Below, piece by piece: positions 52,258 to 61,041 of a stretch of 64,000 nt of DNA. The stretch is from contig CACYNH010000001.1 in the NCBI GenBank assembly GCA_902775735.1, positions 1-64,000 on the forward strand, in the 5' to 3' direction. The first letter of the stretch is position 1, and each line of letters starts with the position of its first letter. Origin of the DNA: an uncultured Erysipelotrichaceae bacterium. GTDB taxonomy: Bacteria; Bacillota_I; Bacilli_A; Erysipelotrichales; Erysipelotrichaceae. The position numbers and the translations under genes are program-made. The notes under the pieces were generated by a model that saw only the letters and a program-made list of their open reading frames with translations, was not told the DNA's origin and did not search any database.

Positions 52258-52266
52258 ATTATATCA
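52258..52266 (-). promoter_or_regulatory. extended -10 promoter of GTPase-nuclease gene, leaderless
   Basis: TGA-TATAAT on the minus strand; 7 nt (52257-52251) separate it from the ATG, and no Shine-Dalgarno sequence is present. Confidence 0.65.
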
Positions 52267-52303
52267 AACCATTATTATTCAGGACCATCCCGGTACTTTA
52301 ATC

Positions 52304-52326
52304 TGAAAAAGGACCCGGAGGTCCTT
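52304..52326 (-). terminator. terminator after P1 peptidase operon
   Basis: Minus strand AAGGACC-TCCG-GGTCCTT then TTTTTC. Confidence 0.85.
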
Positions 52327-52425
52327 CATATTCTGCTTCAGCCGCCTGCAGGCAGGATGCAGGAATGGTTTACTGCCTTTACTGCTTTTAATGGTTGCTT
52401 TTTGTTTTACTGGTTTTGTGAAGAT

Positions 52426-53433
52426 CTACCGCAGAAATTCTCTGAGACAGTGAACAGTTTTCCCCTGAAGATCTTTCGTTGCTGAGGCATTGATCAGCGA
52501 ATCCAGCACGGCTTCCTCCACGGCTTCCCCGGCCATCCGGAACGGCTGTTCAAGCATATGTTCGGGAAGGATCTCATGACTGATGGTTCCTTCTGTTTTT
52601 CCCATCGTGTTTGCAGTGGTGAATCCGATCACCACATCTCCTGAGCCATGGCCAAGCCTGGAGCCAAGACGGATCAGACCGGTTTCGCACCGCTTCAGGA
52701 TTCTTTTAAGCTGTCTTGAGTCAACAGGCAGATCAGTGGCCAGAATAATCATGACCGATCCTTTGTCTTCCTCTTTCTGACCGTTCAGGTCTTTTGCGAT
52801 TCTCTGCCCGATGGGATCGCCACTCACTGTCAGGTCTTTCATCGCGCCGAAATTGGACTGAACAAGAACGCCGATGGTATATGTCCGTCCGAGAATGTTC
52901 ATCACTCTTGAAGAAGAGCCGATGCCTCCTTTGAGACCGAAGCAGACGGTTCCTCTGCCGGCTCCCACGGCTCCGCGCTCAAAGATTTCAGAAGCGTTCT
53001 CAATTGCGTGAATGACATGGCTGCTGTTCACTGCCAGAGATGAAATGTCATTGATGCGGGAGTCGTTGGTTTCGCCGCAGACCGGATTGAACGTCTTCAC
53101 ATCTTTGTTTGTATTGAGCGTCCAGCGCACAAGACCTTCAAGGCCGGCATGAATGCTCAGAGTGTTTGTCAGAGCGATTGGAGACTCGATGTTTCCAAGC
53201 TCTTCCACCTGCATGAGTCCTGCCGTCTTGCCGAAGCCGTTGATCACATGAACAGCTGCCGCCGGTTTTGTTTCATAGACATTCTCGCAGGGAATCACAG
53301 CCGTGACGCCGGTATGGATATTGCCATTGTCAATGGTACAATGGCCGGCTCTTACGCCGGCCACATCGGTAATAAGATTGTTTTTTCCCGGTTTCCCTTC
53401 ACCGGGATAAATGCCGAAATCCTGAATTCTCAT
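52426..53433 (-). CDS. P1 family peptidase (DmpA/BapA-like aminopeptidase)
   Basis: A 335-residue member of the self-processing P1 family. ITDVAGVRAGHCTID, GAVGAGRGTVCFGLKGGIGSSSR and the cleavage site before Ser in DKGSVMIILATDLPVD (that Ser becomes the nucleophile) are all present. It removes N-terminal residues, often D- or beta-amino acids, from short peptides. It starts one base after the lipid kinase gene, at the end of a four-gene overlapping operon. Confidence 0.88.
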   Translation of the reverse strand: MRIQDFGIYPGEGKPGKNNLITDVAGVRAGHCTIDNGNIHTGVTAVIPCENVYETKPAAAVHVINGFGKTAGLMQVEELGNIESPIALTNTLSIHAGLEGLVRWTLNTNKDVKTFNPVCGETNDSRINDISSLAVNSSHVIHAIENASEIFERGAVGAGRGTVCFGLKGGIGSSSRVMNILGRTYTIGVLVQSNFGAMKDLTVSGDPIGQRIAKDLNGQKEEDKGSVMIILATDLPVDSRQLKRILKRCETGLIRLGSRLGHGSGDVVIGFTTANTMGKTEGTISHEILPEHMLEQPFRMAGEAVEEAVLDSLINASATKDLQGKTVHCLREFLR

Positions 53434-53434
53434 A

Positions 53435-54388
53435 TCAGATCACCATCTTCATCTTCTTGTCGGAAATCCGGATCGTCACATCATCGGACATGCCGATCAC
53501 TTCGCCGTCGGTATGAAGCCAGAGCGGAATATCTGTGCGGATCTGTGCTTCTCTGCATGTTTCGATCGTGACGCCCCTGAAATTCACATGGGAGCCGCTG
53601 TAGGCGTAGGGAAACATCCGGAAGAAATCAAACCGGCTCAGATGGTCCGCAGCGACCAGATCAAGAATACCGTCGGTGGGATCCGCTTTGGGCGCAAACA
53701 TGAACCCGCCGCCTTCATAGCGGGAATTCATGCCGCAGGTGAAAAGAAGCTGTTCCAGTCTGATGGTTTTCTCTCCATCCAGCGTGATTGACGCATCGGC
53801 TCTTGGCGCCATGAAGATCACCCTTAAAGCCTGGGCGATATAGCTCAGTTTGCCCATATGGATGGCATTGAGAATCTTCTTTGTTGCGGAAGATTCGACA
53901 TGGGCGCAGATTTCCGCGTCAAAGCCCATGCCGCAGCTGATATTGAAACGTCTGACCATGTCAGAAACAGATATGACATTCCTGTCGGGATCATATGATT
54001 TGTGAACGATGAGCTCGCCGACATCGAGGGTCCTGACTGTTCTGCCCGCGATGACACTGTCCAGCAGTGTTTCCAGATCCCGCGAAAAGCCAAGGGCTTT
54101 GGCAAGGTCATTGCCCGAGCCGCACGGAACATAGCCGACCTTTGTCTTCTCAAAGTCCTGAATGCCGTTAACGGCTTCGTTCATCGTGCCATCGCCGCCC
54201 AGAAGCAGCACCGTCACATCTTCCCCTTTGGAAGTGATGTTTCTGACGATCTCTGTGATGGATTCATCCATGGAGGAGAAATGCACTTCGCATCCCGCGC
54301 CTTTTTCTTTAAGGATGGACTGTGCCTTCTGCCATGTTTTGAGTGTTCCGCCATTGGCGCCGGCGGGATTGACGACCGCCTTAATCAT
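53435..54388 (-). CDS. diacylglycerol kinase-like lipid kinase (YegS/BmrU family)
   Basis: A 317-residue DAGK_cat protein: VVNPAGANGG at the start, LLLGGDGTMNEAVNG (nucleotide loop), YVPCGSGNDLAKALG, and the C-terminal LHTDGEVIG. It phosphorylates diacylglycerol or a related lipid. The start at 54388 fits the family and has GAGGGGG upstream; the longer frame lies within the RNase Z gene, which it overlaps by 8 nt. Confidence 0.9.
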   Translation of the reverse strand: MIKAVVNPAGANGGTLKTWQKAQSILKEKGAGCEVHFSSMDESITEIVRNITSKGEDVTVLLLGGDGTMNEAVNGIQDFEKTKVGYVPCGSGNDLAKALGFSRDLETLLDSVIAGRTVRTLDVGELIVHKSYDPDRNVISVSDMVRRFNISCGMGFDAEICAHVESSATKKILNAIHMGKLSYIAQALRVIFMAPRADASITLDGEKTIRLEQLLFTCGMNSRYEGGGFMFAPKADPTDGILDLVAADHLSRFDFFRMFPYAYSGSHVNFRGVTIETCREAQIRTDIPLWLHTDGEVIGMSDDVTIRISDKKMKMVI

Positions 54389-55307
54389 CACGAACCCCCT
54401 CATGGGCAAAGGCAAGATCCGCCCTTTCCCCGTCCTTTGAAAGAACAGTGTTTTCAAAGATGGCGCGCAGCTCTTCCGCGTATTCCTCCACATTGTGCTC
54501 AATCGGAGAATAGTGGGTCAGCCAGAGACACTTCGTGTTTGCCTCACGGGCAAGAGCCGCCGCTTCCTGCATGGTCATGTGCTTGTTGGCAACCGCCTTT
54601 TCCAGCCCGTCCGCAACGCCATACATGCCTTCGGTGATCAGAAGATCAGTGTCCTTTGCGTGTTCGCGGAGGGAATCGCATGGTCTTGTGTCGGTGGAAT
54701 ATACCATTTTGATTCCTTTGCGTTCATCGCCCAGCACCATTTCCGGCTCATAGGTCTGACCATCATGCTCGACTGTCTGTCCCTTCTGCAGTAAACCCCA
54801 GAACTTTTTGGGAATGCCGTTTTTCTCCGCTTTCTTCGGATCAAAGCGTCTTGTTCTTTTCACATTGATCTCATAGCCATAGCAGGGAACGGAATGCTTC
54901 ACATGGAAAGCGGTAAAGGAAAGACTTCCGAATTCGAATGTCTCTTCCTTCCCTTCGATCTGTCTGTAATAGATCTCAAAAGGAACATATCTTGCGATTA
55001 ACATCACGCCTTTGAGCAGATCCTCGATTCCTTTCGGACCGATGATCATGATCGGATCGGTTCTGTCGGCTTTTGCCATGGAGAGTAAAAGTCCCGGCAG
55101 ACCGGCCGTATGGTCGGCGTGGAAATGGGTCAGGAAAATCAGGTCGATGTGCTTGCAGGAAATGCGTTCTTTATGAAGGGCGATCTGTGTCCCTTCGCCG
55201 CAGTCGATCAGGGCTGCCGTCCCCTCACAGCGCACATAGCAGGAGGTCAGCCAGCGCTCAGGCAGCGGCACCGTGCCGCCGGTGCCGAGCAGACATACAT
55301 CAAGCAT
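54381..55307 (-). CDS. rnz: ribonuclease Z
   Basis: A 308-residue metallo-beta-lactamase-fold nuclease. CLLGTGGTVPLPERWLTS, the zinc motif HFHADHTAGLPGLL, YSTDTRPC and the final THYSPIE are as in RNase Z, which trims tRNA 3' ends. Overlaps both neighbours by 8 nt, so it is coupled in the operon. Confidence 0.92.
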   Translation of the reverse strand: MLDVCLLGTGGTVPLPERWLTSCYVRCEGTAALIDCGEGTQIALHKERISCKHIDLIFLTHFHADHTAGLPGLLLSMAKADRTDPIMIIGPKGIEDLLKGVMLIARYVPFEIYYRQIEGKEETFEFGSLSFTAFHVKHSVPCYGYEINVKRTRRFDPKKAEKNGIPKKFWGLLQKGQTVEHDGQTYEPEMVLGDERKGIKMVYSTDTRPCDSLREHAKDTDLLITEGMYGVADGLEKAVANKHMTMQEAAALAREANTKCLWLTHYSPIEHNVEEYAEELRAIFENTVLSKDGERADLAFAHEGVRDD

Positions 55308-56388
55308 CGTGATCCTCCTGGGGGCTGTGGAGCTGTGCCCCGATCATTGTTCTGCCAAGATCCGCAAGGACATCCCTTGCCTCGGGCGATGTTTTTGAAA
55401 GTGCCTCAAACACTTTCATATAGCCCTTGACGGAAATCTTTGTAATATCATCCGAGCCGGAAGCGCTCAGGATATCGAACGCTTCACTCACAAAGAGCTC
55501 ACGGTTTTCAATGGACTCGGAATTCGCCCAGCGCATGACAACTTCCATGATTTTGTCCGAGATCAGATTGGTTTTATCTTTTGTCCTGAACACCGGACCG
55601 CTCAGCTGCCATGTGATCAGGTCGTGCTGCTGGGTGGCGACGCCGGTGCAGTCGACAACCAGTGTGTCGGGAATGTCCACTTCATAGATTCTTGAAATAA
55701 TGCAGAACTCGGGAAGAAGTCTTGTTGTTTTTGAAAGAAGCGGTTCAAGCAGCGTGCGGTCAAAGACATCCGGCGCAAAACCCGGAGCGTCCATGATATA
55801 GAGATGCTCAACCTTTTCATTCAGTTCTTCCGGCAGATGGGCACAGGCGTAAAGGGCAAGGTTGCCGCCTTTGGAATGGCCGCCGGCGCTGTATTTCATC
55901 CGCGGATTCATCGTTCTCTGCATATATTCCGCCGCCGCTTTCTGCGATTGGGTCAGAGTGAAGGAAATCATGAAATCCTCCCGCCAGCCGACAATCGAGG
56001 CGTCGGTGCCGCGGAAGGCCGTATAGATTTCTTCCTCTCCATACTGGAACTGGACAGCCGAAAACTGGGTGTCGCGCTCCTCGTCGAAAACCTCTTCGTA
56101 ATGCAATACCTTCACACTGCCGAAACGTTCCGACTGCCATGCCAGGCGCCAGAAGTTTTCCTCGCCGCCGTTGAGTGTTTTGAGCTCATATGCGTCCTTC
56201 TCTGTGATGATTCTCCCCGCCTCTTTGAGGGTCATCCCGTCCGCACCGGAGTCAAGAAGACCGGCCGGTTCGAAATTGACATAGGCAAGCTCATTGAAAA
56301 CAGCCGCGTCAACCAGATTGAAAGGATCTTTGGAAAATGGGATATCGCCCCGCCAGAGCAGGTAATCTTCAATATTCATATTCTTCAT
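55300..56388 (-). CDS. DUF2974 (Mbeg1-like) alpha/beta hydrolase
   Basis: A 362-residue putative lipase/esterase. The nucleophile elbow is GGHSKGGNLALYA; IYTAFRGTDASIVGWREDF upstream resembles the oxyanion strand of class 3 lipases. The start is taken at 56388; ATGs at 56394 and 56379 are alternatives with no better ribosome site. First gene of the operon with rnz, lipid kinase and P1 peptidase; a lipid role would fit the kinase. Confidence 0.8.
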   Translation of the reverse strand: MKNMNIEDYLLWRGDIPFSKDPFNLVDAAVFNELAYVNFEPAGLLDSGADGMTLKEAGRIITEKDAYELKTLNGGEENFWRLAWQSERFGSVKVLHYEEVFDEERDTQFSAVQFQYGEEEIYTAFRGTDASIVGWREDFMISFTLTQSQKAAAEYMQRTMNPRMKYSAGGHSKGGNLALYACAHLPEELNEKVEHLYIMDAPGFAPDVFDRTLLEPLLSKTTRLLPEFCIISRIYEVDIPDTLVVDCTGVATQQHDLITWQLSGPVFRTKDKTNLISDKIMEVVMRWANSESIENRELFVSEAFDILSASGSDDITKISVKGYMKVFEALSKTSPEARDVLADLGRTMIGAQLHSPQEDHDA

Positions 56389-56437
56389 AGACACCATTTT
56401 AGCAAAATATGGAGAAACCAAACGGGTATTCTGATAT

Positions 56438-56462
56438 GAAAAAGCCATCACGCGGATGGCTT
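56438..56462 (-). terminator. terminator after pyrophosphatase gene
   Basis: AAGCCATC-CGCGT-GATGGCTT then TTTC on the minus strand. Confidence 0.8.
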
Positions 56463-56484
56463 TGGTTTAAGATGTGCGCTGTTT

Positions 56485-58119
56485 CTAGAGATTCTTGATC
56501 AGTTCGGAAAGCTTGGGCATGAGCTGCTGCTTTCTGGAGATGATCTTCGGATCGAAACCGGAATGGTCGTCGAACTGGGTTTCGATGACGTCCTTCATGA
56601 TTTCAGACAGCGGTCCGTAGAAGATGAACTGGGAGCCTTCGCCCATGACGTCCGTAAACAGCATGACCATAAGATCGAGTTTTCCGGCAGCCTGTTCCTT
56701 TTCCATGTTCGCCTTGAATTCAGGAAGAATGGACTGGACCTCTTCAATGCGGCCGTAGTTGGTCTGGCCGATCGCGAACTTGTATTTGCCGATTTCATAA
56801 TTCTTGAGGTCGCGGTTGAGGATTTCATGCGGCGAGGAATCCTTCAGGGCAACCGAAGCGCCCAGCATTTCCCTTGCGTAAGCCTGCACGTCATCGATGC
56901 CGGCGATCTTTGCAAGATAGGCGACCGTGTCCTTGTCCTCCTGGGTTGTCGTGGCGGACTTGAAGTTCAGGGTGTCCGAGAGGATCGCGGACATCATGAT
57001 GCCGGCGATCTGCGGATCGGGCTCAAGCCCCGCCTCTTTGAACAGGGTTGTGACGATGGTGCATGTGCAGCCGCATCTGTGGTTTCTGTATTCAATCGGG
57101 AGGTCAGTCGTGACATTGCCGATGTGATGGTGGTCAACGATCGCAACAATCTGGGCGGCGTCGAGATGGCCGATCGACTGGTTGACGGCGCTGTGGTCGG
57201 TCAAGGCAATCTTTCTTCTCTGGTAGTTTCTGGAATGGTAGCGGGCGATGGCGCCGGCGATCTTTCCCTGCTCATCGAGCACCGGGAAGGAACGGACTCT
57301 TGAGTTGAACATCTTGGCCGCCACATCATCAATATACTCATTGTCGCGGAATGTCATGACATCCTTTGTCATGATCTGATCCACGGAATAGCTTTCGGTG
57401 ATGACTCTTGCGACATGCATGGTGTTATGCGGGGTGGCGATAATCGCGCAGTCCTTTTCCTTTGCCAGGGCGATCACTTCATCGCTGACGGTTTCACCGC
57501 AGGTGATGACCATCACCCTGACGCCTCTTTCGATGACGGTTTTCTGCTTTTCTTCATCAGAGGAAAGCAGGGCGATACTGTCGGTGAGGTTGTAGCGGCC
57601 GACTTCCAGTTCGTTAAGCGTAATGACATAGACGACGCCGTTGTGTCTGAAGTCTTCAGGTTTGTACAGAACTGTTCCGCCGACGGTTCTTGCGATATTG
57701 GCAAGGGATGCGGTCGACATCAGTGTGGCCAGGTCAGCGTCCGGATGGATTCTGACTCTGGATAAGTCGCTGGTGGTGACGATGCCGGCAAGGGTACCGT
57801 CGTCATTTCCGACAAACAGGATTCTGTTCTGCTTTTCCAGCATCAGATGCCAGGCGTGGTGGACTGTTTCGTCCGGGCGGATCATCGCCGGTTTGTCGAG
57901 ATCCATTTCCGCCAGTGTGACTCTGGCGTCGGTTAAAAGCAGCGGGTTTTCAAGGCCGAAGCGCTTGAGAATGAATTTGGTTTCTTCGTTGAGCGGTCCC
58001 TGGCGGCAGGCAATGGCGGGTCTGCCTGTGCGGTTGAGCAGGTTCGTATACGATAAAGCCGAGCAGATGGCATCGCTGTCGGGATGCCGGTGGCCGGTGA
58101 CATAAATATGATTGTCCAT
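56485..58119 (-). CDS. ppaC: manganese-dependent inorganic pyrophosphatase with CBS and DRTGG domains
   Basis: A 544-residue family II (DHH) pyrophosphatase. The N-terminal catalytic part has TGHRHPDSDAICSA; the nucleotide-sensing insert (about 70-300) holds a CBS motif, a DRTGG domain and a second CBS motif; then IVDHHHIGNV is the DHH motif and SRKQQLMPKL is the C-terminal substrate motif. Enzymes with this insert are inhibited or activated by adenine nucleotides and diadenosine polyphosphates. GGAGAG precedes the start at 58119. Monocistronic. Confidence 0.93.
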   Translation of the reverse strand: MDNHIYVTGHRHPDSDAICSALSYTNLLNRTGRPAIACRQGPLNEETKFILKRFGLENPLLLTDARVTLAEMDLDKPAMIRPDETVHHAWHLMLEKQNRILFVGNDDGTLAGIVTTSDLSRVRIHPDADLATLMSTASLANIARTVGGTVLYKPEDFRHNGVVYVITLNELEVGRYNLTDSIALLSSDEEKQKTVIERGVRVMVITCGETVSDEVIALAKEKDCAIIATPHNTMHVARVITESYSVDQIMTKDVMTFRDNEYIDDVAAKMFNSRVRSFPVLDEQGKIAGAIARYHSRNYQRRKIALTDHSAVNQSIGHLDAAQIVAIVDHHHIGNVTTDLPIEYRNHRCGCTCTIVTTLFKEAGLEPDPQIAGIMMSAILSDTLNFKSATTTQEDKDTVAYLAKIAGIDDVQAYAREMLGASVALKDSSPHEILNRDLKNYEIGKYKFAIGQTNYGRIEEVQSILPEFKANMEKEQAAGKLDLMVMLFTDVMGEGSQFIFYGPLSEIMKDVIETQFDDHSGFDPKIISRKQQLMPKLSELIKNL

Positions 58120-58195
58120 GATTCTCTCCATCTGTGATCAGTCAGGCTGATCTTATGCCTCTATCATAGCAGATAGTTTCCAAACGGGGTTGAGG

Positions 58196-58223
58196 AAAAA
58201 GAAAGGCAGCCGCCGCGGCTGCC
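58196..58223 (-). terminator. terminator of patatin-dut-map operon
   Basis: GGCAGCCG-CGG-CGGCTGCC then TTTCTTTTT on the minus strand. Confidence 0.9.
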
Positions 58224-58230
58224 CTGCAAA

Positions 58231-59085
58231 TCAGTAAGTCAGAATTTCATTGCCGGTTTCGGTGATGAGGATGGTGTGTTCCCATTGCGCCGAATCCTTG
58301 CGGTCTGCGGTGTAAATGGTCCAGTCGTTGTAAGGATCAATGACGACGCCGGCCTTGCCGATATTGATCATCGGCTCAATTGTGATGACCATACCCGGCA
58401 CCAGCACCATGCCCTTGCCTTTGGAGCCGATATGGGCAACAAAGGGGTCTTCATGGAAATCGCACCCGACGCCATGACCGCCAAGCTCACGGACAACGCT
58501 GTAGCCCTGTTTATGGGCAAACTTCGCGATGGCATAGCCGATATCGCCGACATGGGCCCAGGGTTGGGCGGCGGCGATGCCGATTTCAAGGCACTTCTTT
58601 GTGTCTTCGACAAGCTTTCTTCTCTGTTCGGACACATTGCCGATCATGAACATTCTTGAAGCGTCGGCGTAGTAGCCATCGACAATTGTGGTGCAGTCGA
58701 CATTTATAATATCGCCGTCATGGATCTTTCTCAGTTTTGAAGGGATGCCATGGCAGACTTCCTCGTTGATGGAAGTGCAGACGCTTTTCGGGAATCCCTC
58801 ATACTGGTAAGGCGCGCAGATGCCGCCATGGACATGAGTGTATTCACGGACGATATCGTCGATATCCTGGGTGGTCATTCCGGCATGGATTTTTGAGGCA
58901 ACCTCATCGAGAACGCCGGTGTTGACAACACCCGCTCTGCGGATGCCTTCGATCATCGTCGGCCGCTTGATCAGGCTGTCATCAGGCACGTCCTGACGGC
59001 GGTGTCTGAGTTCTTCCATTCTCGCTTTGATATGTTCGGGAATCGGTTCTTTTTCATCTATTTCAGCCCAGAGTTTTTCATCCAT
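58231..59085 (-). CDS. map: type I methionine aminopeptidase
   Basis: A 284-residue enzyme that removes initiator Met. Metal ligands are visible: Asp in VDCTTIVDG and DASRMF, His in GGHGVGCDFHE, Glu in ITIEPMIN and WEHTI. An N-terminal extension of about 40 residues (EKLWAEIDEKEPIPEHIKARM) precedes the core and is seen in some Firmicutes forms. It is last in the operon, 15 nt after dut. Confidence 0.94.
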   Translation of the reverse strand: MDEKLWAEIDEKEPIPEHIKARMEELRHRRQDVPDDSLIKRPTMIEGIRRAGVVNTGVLDEVASKIHAGMTTQDIDDIVREYTHVHGGICAPYQYEGFPKSVCTSINEEVCHGIPSKLRKIHDGDIINVDCTTIVDGYYADASRMFMIGNVSEQRRKLVEDTKKCLEIGIAAAQPWAHVGDIGYAIAKFAHKQGYSVVRELGGHGVGCDFHEDPFVAHIGSKGKGMVLVPGMVITIEPMINIGKAGVVIDPYNDWTIYTADRKDSAQWEHTILITETGNEILTY

Positions 59086-59100
59086 AATATTTCCTGCTTT

Positions 59101-59613
59101 CTAACGGGTTGTGCTGCCGAAGCCGCCGGTGCGCTGCGTGTCAGCGGCGTCATCCTCGGTGATGCCGAACGGCAGGAAGATTCCCTGCACCATTCCTTTG
59201 CCCTGCTCAATCACAAGGGTTTTCCCCTCTCTTGAATCATTGATCAGCTTGCACATCATGTGGCCTTCATTGTCCGCCTCATAATAATCCGCGTCAATGA
59301 CGCCGACCGTGTTGTCCAGCTGCATCCTGTATTTGAATCCAAGTCCGGAGCGCGGCACGAGCACCAGCACAAAACCATCACTTATTTTAACACGGATTCC
59401 GGTGGGAATGAGTTTTTCCTCTCCCGCCGCCATGGTGACGGTGACCGGCGCGTAAAAATCATAGCCGGCCGAGCCTTTCGTGGCTCTTTGGGGAAGCTTC
59501 AGTTCCTCATAGATTTTCCTGACGTCATTCTCTCCTGCTTCAGGGTCATATTTCGCCCAGTCTTTCAGGAACTGTTCAAAGCTTACCTTTTCAAATTTCG
59601 CGATTCTCTGCAT
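59101..59613 (-). CDS. dut: dUTP diphosphatase (trimeric type)
   Basis: A 170-residue dUTPase. Motif 1 ATKGSAGYDFYAP, motif 2 VPRSGLGFKYRM, motif 3 NTVGVIDADYY and the C-terminal arginine/glycine motif TGGFGSTTR are present. An N-terminal segment of about 40 residues is extra. It hydrolyses dUTP to dUMP. GGAGG precedes the start, 1 nt after the patatin gene. Confidence 0.94.
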   Translation of the reverse strand: MQRIAKFEKVSFEQFLKDWAKYDPEAGENDVRKIYEELKLPQRATKGSAGYDFYAPVTVTMAAGEEKLIPTGIRVKISDGFVLVLVPRSGLGFKYRMQLDNTVGVIDADYYEADNEGHMMCKLINDSREGKTLVIEQGKGMVQGIFLPFGITEDDAADTQRTGGFGSTTR

Positions 59614-59614
59614 T

Positions 59615-60898
59615 CTATACCTCCGCCAGCTGTTTCATCGCCATCACCACCGCTTCGGCAAGCGCCTGCTCAAACGGATAAACCGTCAGGATCAGCGACT
59701 CGGGGAACAGGCGGTGCTCCGGATAGAGAATGGCGTGAAGCAGCTTGGAAACAATTCCCTTCTGGTCCAGTGTACGGATGTAGCCGTGCAGGTCAAGAAC
59801 GCCCTGGGGAATATAGGCGTAGTCTTCCTCGGCACATTCGGCAAACTCGGCACAGATCAGTTTCTGCGCATCCCGGATATTCCAGACCTTCTCGCTGTCA
59901 AGACCGCACATGTCCATGAGCACATCGACAACGGCGAAGAAGTACTGTTCCGTCATCAGATGGCTGACATGAAGCTGGTTCTTCAAGCGTTCGGTGATCA
60001 TGTCGGCAGCCCGCATTCTTTCATTGACGCCGGAAGCCAGCTTGATTCTTGTCTCCAGCATCATCAGGCTGCGGTACCATTCATCGAAATAATGATCCAG
60101 CTGAAACGGCTCGAATGTGTATTTTTCCCCGGCGTACCTGCCGTACACCTTCATGGTGTCATTATACCCGAGGATTCTTGCGTGCCGCATCTTTTCATGG
60201 TCAAAGTCGAGGAAACTGAAGAGTTCCTCATGGGGATGGATATAGCGGATCATGTAACGGTCAAGATACTGCGGATGCTTGGGAATCACCGTCAGATCGA
60301 CGGCGATCACTTCTTCCGCCCCCAGGCGCAGAGCGAAGTCCACCGGCATGTTGTCGAAATAGCCCCCGTCAACATACTCAACGCCTTCAATTTCCTTCTG
60401 CGGGAAAACCGGATAGGCGGCAGCGGAGGCGATCAGCCAGTCCTTGCCGTGTTCCTTCATCATGTCCTTGGTGACATAAACAGGCTCATGGTTTTTCGCG
60501 GTGGCCGCGATACAGCCGAAATCGATCTCAGAAGCGAAGAATTTCTCCGGGTTGTAATACTTGTCGACCATCTGCTCGAAGGGAGCGATGTCAACGCCGT
60601 GCGACTGAAGCCACTGGCGGAAGGACGGGATGAACTCATCCCTTTCACGGATCAGGTTCGCGATACTCATATCACTGGGGACAAAGCCGCGGATGAACTG
60701 GTCCGGGGCGATGTTCTCGTACATTTCAATCATGCTGTCAAAGTCATGCTGGACCAGCATGACCGCGTTCAGAGCGCCGACACTGGTGCCGGTGATCAGG
60801 TTATAGTCAGCCTCGCCGAGCTCACGGAGAGCTTCAATGGCGCCGGCCTGATAAATGCCGCGGGTGCCTCCCCCGGCAAGTACAAGTGCTTTTTTCAT
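59615..60898 (-). CDS. patatin-like phospholipase
   Basis: A 427-residue RssA/patatin family protein: oxyanion hole GGGTRGIYQAGA, nucleophile elbow ITGTSVGALNA and catalytic DGG in YVDGGYFDNMP. The C-terminal 200 residues are an unrecognised helical extension. Likely a cytoplasmic lipid acyl hydrolase. TGGAGG precedes the start. First gene of the operon. Confidence 0.9.
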   Translation of the reverse strand: MKKALVLAGGGTRGIYQAGAIEALRELGEADYNLITGTSVGALNAVMLVQHDFDSMIEMYENIAPDQFIRGFVPSDMSIANLIRERDEFIPSFRQWLQSHGVDIAPFEQMVDKYYNPEKFFASEIDFGCIAATAKNHEPVYVTKDMMKEHGKDWLIASAAAYPVFPQKEIEGVEYVDGGYFDNMPVDFALRLGAEEVIAVDLTVIPKHPQYLDRYMIRYIHPHEELFSFLDFDHEKMRHARILGYNDTMKVYGRYAGEKYTFEPFQLDHYFDEWYRSLMMLETRIKLASGVNERMRAADMITERLKNQLHVSHLMTEQYFFAVVDVLMDMCGLDSEKVWNIRDAQKLICAEFAECAEEDYAYIPQGVLDLHGYIRTLDQKGIVSKLLHAILYPEHRLFPESLILTVYPFEQALAEAVVMAMKQLAEV

Positions 60899-60917
60899 GT
60901 CTGCACCTCCACCCGAG

Positions 60918-60945
60918 TATCATAATCATTTTTCCGCAGTGTTCA
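60918..60945 (-). promoter_or_regulatory. promoter of patatin-dut-map operon
   Basis: Minus strand TTGAAC (60945-60940), 16-bp spacer, TATGAT (60923-60918), 19 nt before the start. Confidence 0.7.
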
Positions 60946-60984
60946 ACTGACATTTTCACGCGCATGTCATGATTAAAGTCCCGA

Positions 60985-61013
60985 TGGTCATTCTTATGTG
61001 AATTGGGTATAAT
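60985..61013 (+). promoter_or_regulatory. promoter of ddl-like gene
   Basis: TATAAT (61008-61013) with a weak TGGTCA 17 bp upstream, 28 nt before the start. Confidence 0.55.
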
Positions 61014-61041
61014 ATCCGTGTTGTGACGGAGGTTTTTTATT

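Noticed and set aside
59714..60925. Plus-strand 403-codon frame opposite the patatin gene
   Set aside because: Antisense shadow; the patatin motifs and promoter are on the minus strand.
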